A DNA stretch of 64,000 nucleotides from Banduia mediterranea (GTDB lineage: Bacteria > Pseudomonadota > Gammaproteobacteria > Nevskiales > Nevskiaceae). The notes beneath the pieces were generated by a model. That model ran no database searches. It was given only the letters and a program-made list of their open reading frames with translations, and had not been told where the DNA came from. The stretch spans positions 124,001-188,000 of the forward strand of contig NZ_JAVRIC010000002.1 in assembly GCF_031846245.1 (NCBI RefSeq), read 5' to 3'. Positions 60,676 through 64,000 of the stretch are shown here, piece after piece. Position 1 is the stretch's first letter. Each line of letters opens with the position of its first letter. Position numbers and translations under genes: made by a program.

Positions 60676-61109
60676 CTCGATCTCCCCTCAGAGTGTCTCG
60701 TCTCTCACACCAGTAACCTTGCACAGCCTCAGAAGAACAGCCTCGACCGTCAGTAGGCAACGCCAGGAGCGCTGCTCGCCATTTATACTTTATTGAATTC
60801 TTATGGTTTATTGACTTCTGGAGGTCACTCGCCCTTCTGCGAGGCGTGCCCCAAACATTCCCAGCCGCTGCAAACGGAGCCTGGGCCACCACCACATCCA
60901 CAAAATTACGTCGACGAAAGGTTTCCGTCAAGCGACGAACGGGGGTTGCCTGTCGGACGACCGCCGTATTGACCAGCGTCTTGCAAAGCCACCCCAGCCG
61001 ACCGTGACCGTAGCCCCCTTGGACTGCCCGCCTCACATAGATTGCGGCATGAGCAACCCAAGGGGGATCTGACCCTTAGCTGGTGACCAGCACTTGCAGC
61101 CTTGGTGTC
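60676..61109. other. Intergenic region between DUF1329 and DUF1302a
   Basis: 434 bases. Contains a candidate promoter at 60903-60931 for DUF1302a and an AT-rich patch at about 60780-60825. A 147-codon open frame crosses it on the - strand but has no homology I recognise and runs into the DUF1302 signal region, so I do not call it. Confidence 0.55.
60903..60931 (-). promoter_or_regulatory. Candidate sigma-70 promoter for DUF1302a
   Basis: On the - strand TTGACG (60931-60926), 17-base spacer, TAATTT (60908-60903). About 230 bases upstream of the DUF1302a start, giving a long leader. Confidence 0.45.
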
Positions 61110-62471
61110 CTACTTGGCCGTTCTTTGCTGAATGCTTGAGGGTTCGAAATAGCTGTCCCTGTAGTCAACCGACCCGTCGTTAGGCTGGTCCTCATTGACC
61201 ATCGCAGTCACAAAATAACGTCCGCTGTTGAAGTGATAGATCACTTCCGGAATCGTCGTGCTGGCCATGACATTCGAGGCGTAGATCAGATGCCCCTCTT
61301 GAAACTGCATTAGCTGCCCTTCGTGGTCATAGTTGTCGCGCGCCACGATATTCCAGCTGTCCTCGTCAATATAGAAGCGGATCTTCGCGAAGGTGTGGCG
61401 CAGGTTCGGCAGGTTTTCGGCCTCGACCACCCAGACGCGGTGCAGTTCGTAGCGCGGCAGGTCCGGGTTGACGTGCTTGGGGCGGGCAATGTCGGCGTAC
61501 TTGATCTTGTTGCCGGCGATCTTGTAGGAGTTATAGGGAATGTACATCTCGCGCTTGCCAAGCAGCTTCCACGTGTAGCGCTCGAGCACGCCGTTGAACA
61601 TGTCCACCTGGTCGTAGAACTGGTGGCCATCCGTGCCCTCGTAGGGGTTGTCGCAGCACACCGCCGGCGCTCGACGGATACGCTTGATCGCGGGTGAGTA
61701 AAGCCAGGCCGAGCGGCCCTGCGGCCCCGTGCCGGCTTTTTCGTGGGCGAGAATGAAGGTGCCCGCCAGACGCGGCGGCGCCACCGTCTCGGAAATGTAC
61801 TTGATCGACGGCACACCGGGCTTGAGCTCCAGCGGCGGATCAATTTGCGGATTGTTGTAGTAAAACTTGACCTCTTCGATGATCTTCGTCATCGTGAACG
61901 TGCCGTCTAGCTGCACGATCATCTGGTTGTTGTATCGCTCGAACGCGTTGCCGCGATACTTCATCTTGTGATTCCAGATCGGCTCGGCGCCCGACTGCGG
62001 AATCGGGAAAGGTATACCCAAGAATGCGCCCTTCGGCTCGTCTACGGACTCAAGTGTTGCTTTGGCAGCGTTGACAATCGAGCCATCGAGAATTTCCTTG
62101 GGGAAGTTCGCGATGCGGTGCGTCGGATAGACATTCATCCGGTAGGAGTCTGGATAGCGCTTCAGCAACTCCTTGTGCCCCTCGGTCATCTTGTCCGCGT
62201 ACTTCTCCAGGTTGGCCGCGCTGATGGTGAACAACGGTTTTTCCGATTCTATGTCGGGATAGCTCGGCCAGAAACCCTTGAGCGGACCATTCTGCGGCCT
62301 TGGCTTCCATTCAGGGATGGAACCATCTTCGTTCCCCGCCCTGATTGCGCCCACCGGCGTCAGTTCCTTTCCGAGCTTGGCTACTTCCTCGGGGGGAGCC
62401 TTGGCCATGGCCGGCAACGCGACCGCCAAGCTCAGCGATGCCCAACATACACTCTTGAGTATTCTCCGCAC
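61110..62471 (-). CDS. DUF1329 family periplasmic/outer-membrane protein
   Basis: 453 residues from a GTG start with GAGGAG 8 bases upstream; the in-frame extension to 62558 lacks a ribosome site. Signal peptide VCWASLSLAVALPAMAKA. Family hallmarks: AGNEDGSIPEW near residue 55, KYPDSYRMNVYPTHR-like segment (RYPDSYRMNVYPTHR) and WLYSPAIKRIRRAP, with CCDNPYEGTDGH. The fold resembles LolA/LolB-like lipid carriers in my understanding of DUF1329; a role as a carrier of hydrophobic molecules through the periplasm to the DUF1302 barrel is inferred. Confidence 0.88.
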   Translation of the reverse strand: MRRILKSVCWASLSLAVALPAMAKAPPEEVAKLGKELTPVGAIRAGNEDGSIPEWKPRPQNGPLKGFWPSYPDIESEKPLFTISAANLEKYADKMTEGHKELLKRYPDSYRMNVYPTHRIANFPKEILDGSIVNAAKATLESVDEPKGAFLGIPFPIPQSGAEPIWNHKMKYRGNAFERYNNQMIVQLDGTFTMTKIIEEVKFYYNNPQIDPPLELKPGVPSIKYISETVAPPRLAGTFILAHEKAGTGPQGRSAWLYSPAIKRIRRAPAVCCDNPYEGTDGHQFYDQVDMFNGVLERYTWKLLGKREMYIPYNSYKIAGNKIKYADIARPKHVNPDLPRYELHRVWVVEAENLPNLRHTFAKIRFYIDEDSWNIVARDNYDHEGQLMQFQEGHLIYASNVMASTTIPEVIYHFNSGRYFVTAMVNEDQPNDGSVDYRDSYFEPSSIQQRTAK

Positions 62472-62763
62472 GAAACAATCTCCTCTCTTGAGATAATTGC
62501 GCATTAAGGTAATTGCGTAATGGCAATGATTGCAACTGTCCGCCCCCTCACGCAACACGCTTCACGCAAGCGGCAAGCCTGACAGCTTTGGTTTCTACCG
62601 AATGTTTGATAGGGACGCTTTTTTACGCGAACCACGCGCGAAACGCAATAGGCCGCCCGGCAGCCGGCCTCTCGGCGTCAAGCGGAGATCCACACCTCTG
62701 CCGTGCGTTGTGCGCGTTCCCGCAACCCTCCACCGGGACCCGCTGGTGAGTGGCCTACGGCTT
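62472..62763. other. Intergenic region between lipoprotein b and DUF1329
   Basis: 292 bases. Includes the direct repeat above and a hairpin AGGCCG-N9-CGGCCT (62650-62670) that may end the DUF1302b-lipoprotein b transcript. No gene seen. Confidence 0.5.
62491..62517. promoter_or_regulatory. 11-base direct repeat upstream of DUF1329
   Basis: AGATAATTGCG and AGGTAATTGCG, 16 bases apart, just 20 bases before the GTG start. Could be a regulator site or part of the promoter; TTGCAA further upstream is a possible -35. Confidence 0.4.
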
Positions 62764-63477
62764 CTACGAGCCGCCGCTCAGACAGATGGCATACACCCGC
62801 AGGCTGTTGAGCAGGTTGACGGCGCCGCCGAAATCGAGGCGCACCTGGTCGAACTCGCGCCCGGCGACCAGGCCGACATAGCGCGTGGCCAGGTTGGGCG
62901 CAGGCGGCAGCAACGCCGGCACGTTCAGGATTTGCAATGCGATGGGCGGGCTGCCTTCGGAAGCGCGCGTTGACTCCTGTTCCTGGCCACCCAGAAAGGT
63001 CGTGATCGTGGTCTGCTGCCCGACGGCCACCGTCAGCGGCACTGCGCCGTCGTCTGCGGCCACCAGAAAGCCAACCTGTGCACCCGCGGGATTGACCCGC
63101 GCGCTGTCAAACACCGAGACGAAAGCCGTGCCCGCCAGCCCCAGCCCGACCTGCATCGTCGCATGGTTTTGCAGATCCTGGTCGACCACTGCGTTTGCAT
63201 CGACGACCCGGCAGCCGACGCAACCGCCGGCGATTCCCGACTCGACAACCGCGCGCGGCGCCAGCAATGGCGCAAACTGCCGTCCGGGTGCGCAGGACTC
63301 GGGCGCCGAGATCGAAGTGCTGCCATGTGTGGGGTCGTCCGGGTTGTTGCCGCAGCCCGCCAAGGCTGCCGACAACGCGAGCGCCCCCGCCTGAAGCAAC
63401 CGGTGTGTGGGCGTGTGCGCCGACGGTGGCCGGCTGTTGTCGCTCGGTACGCTTGGCCAAGTATGCATGTTCATCAT
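62764..63477 (-). CDS. DUF1302-associated lipoprotein b, unknown function
   Basis: 237 residues. Lipobox ALAGC with Cys42 after an unusually long N-region. Mature part parallels lipoprotein a: CAPGRQFAPLLAPRAVVESG, Cys-x-x-Cys as CVGC, VVDANAVVDQD, TAFVSVFDSARVNPAG and ITTFLGGQEQEST. The gene begins three bases after the DUF1302b stop, so translation is coupled; no ribosome site is visible. Same order and orientation as the DUF1302a/lipoprotein a pair, which marks the two pairs as duplicates. Confidence 0.75.
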   Translation of the reverse strand: MMNMHTWPSVPSDNSRPPSAHTPTHRLLQAGALALSAALAGCGNNPDDPTHGSTSISAPESCAPGRQFAPLLAPRAVVESGIAGGCVGCRVVDANAVVDQDLQNHATMQVGLGLAGTAFVSVFDSARVNPAGAQVGFLVAADDGAVPLTVAVGQQTTITTFLGGQEQESTRASEGSPPIALQILNVPALLPPAPNLATRYVGLVAGREFDQVRLDFGGAVNLLNSLRVYAICLSGGS

Positions 63478-63480
63478 CGC

Positions 63481-64000
63481 TCAGAATTGATACTTGATGT
63501 AGAAGCCGAGATTGTCGCGGTCCGCCAACAGGTTGTTGGCGCCCGCGCCGCCATAGAGGTTGTAGCTGATGTTGAACGACAGTGCCTTCTCGTAGCGCAT
63601 TTCGATCACCGACGTCAGCGAGTACCGACCTTCCACGAAGTTGAAGTGCGGCGCCGGCGAGTTGCCGTGGATGTCGTGCTGCCACAGAAAGAGCGGCGCG
63701 ATGCTGATTGACGGCCAGACCGACTCGTAAAGAATGCGTGCGACGACGCGATAGCCCCAGGAGAAGGCATCGGCGAAGGCATCTCTTGGCGCTTGATAGG
63801 GATTGAACCTGATGCCATCCGGGCCAACCGTGCAGGCGATGTTGGTGGAGCAGGCCAACCGGGAACCGTCGGCACCGCTGCCCTCGGCGCCGGCGGAGGC
63901 ATGGGTATAGGCGGTCAGCGGTCCTTCGATCTGCAACTCATCGAACGCGGGGAAATCGAGTACATGGGTCGCAGCCAACTCGTACACCATGAGCACCTGG
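63481..64000 (-). CDS. DUF1302 outer-membrane protein b (partial, C-terminal 173 residues)
   Basis: The window edge cuts the gene; the visible end is colinear with DUF1302a and differs at about 19 of 167 aligned residues by eye. It keeps FLWQHDIHGNSPAPHFNF and the terminal IKYQF barrel signal. It is therefore a close paralogue within the same locus. The start lies beyond base 64000. Confidence 0.88.
   Translation of the reverse strand, partial: QVLMVYELAATHVLDFPAFDELQIEGPLTAYTHASAGAEGSGADGSRLACSTNIACTVGPDGIRFNPYQAPRDAFADAFSWGYRVVARILYESVWPSISIAPLFLWQHDIHGNSPAPHFNFVEGRYSLTSVIEMRYEKALSFNISYNLYGGAGANNLLADRDNLGFYIKYQF

Noticed and set aside
60593-61036. 147-codon open frame upstream of DUF1302a
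   Set aside because: No recognisable motif, no ribosome site and it runs antiphase into the DUF1302a signal peptide; a promoter fits the region better.
1-64000. CRISPR arrays, tRNA/rRNA genes, insertion sequences, phage genes
   Set aside because: I saw no repeat-spacer pattern, no RNA gene and no transposase or integrase; the only repeats are the CYP153 unit and the REP-like element.

Overview
The window is GC-rich, gene-dense DNA of a Gram-negative bacterium (lipoproteins, an outer-membrane DUF1302 protein and an LpxH-like hydrolase are encoded). The gene set fits a hydrocarbon- or lipid-degrading gammaproteobacterium: CYP153-type alkane hydroxylase, MalT/AlkS-type regulator, wax-ester synthase, DUF1302/DUF1329/RND/YCF48 envelope cluster and very many acyl-CoA enzymes. 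A Nevskiales/Solimonadaceae-like host (Hydrocarboniphaga or Solimonas type) is a guess from gene content; no rRNA or tRNA is present to test it.

Layout. (1) 1-6217, + strand: tail of an unknown gene, TesB thioesterase, an alpha-methylacyl-CoA racemase-like gene, then a near-perfect tandem duplication (about 2.04 kb each) of a CYP153-like P450 plus its [2Fe-2S] ferredoxin. (2) 6318-10323, - strand: a 902-residue MalT/AlkS-like LuxR regulator facing the P450 genes, and a DUF445 membrane protein. (3) 22237 down to 10411, - strand: a tightly packed 12-gene acyl-CoA operon (five acyl-CoA dehydrogenases, Cys-less thiolase plus DUF35 protein, SDR, MaoC hydratase, thioesterase, crotonase, class III CoA-transferase). 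(4) 23231-22410 LpxH-like hydrolase; 25927-23377 a three-gene operon (Asp-nucleophile alpha/beta hydrolase, enoyl-CoA hydratase, citrate-synthase-fold protein). (5) 26269-28258, + strand: EamA permease and an unknown lipoprotein. (6) 36845 down to 28404, - strand: alpha/beta hydrolase, LCMT-like methyltransferase, four SDRs, then an HSL-type esterase coupled to a Baeyer-Villiger monooxygenase. (7) 37061-48305, + strand: an operon resembling the leucine/acyclic-terpene (Liu/Atu) pathways: two ACADs, crotonase, biotin-dependent acyl-CoA carboxylase, HMG-CoA-lyase-like enzyme, two SDRs, two thioesterases and a transglutaminase-like protein. (8) 48541-53235, + strand: wax-ester synthase, PF10118 protein, tandem glutaredoxin-like protein, SRPBCC protein, MerR regulator. 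(9) 64000 down to 53309, - strand: a trans-envelope cluster: DUF1302b, lipoprotein b, DUF1329, DUF1302a, lipoprotein a, RND/MMPL transporter, YCF48-like protein.

How the parts may work together (inference): hydrophobic substrates would cross the envelope through cluster 9, be oxidised by CYP153/ferredoxin, BVMO/esterase and SDRs, be shortened by the acyl-CoA operons (including racemisation and carboxylation for methyl branches), and surplus acyl-CoA would be stored by the wax-ester synthase. Four catabolic promoter regions share a CTAAC-N4-GTTNG inverted repeat, which suggests one TetR-like repressor, not encoded here, controls much of the region. The two observations I consider most worth following are this shared operator and the repeated DUF1302-lipoprotein pair.
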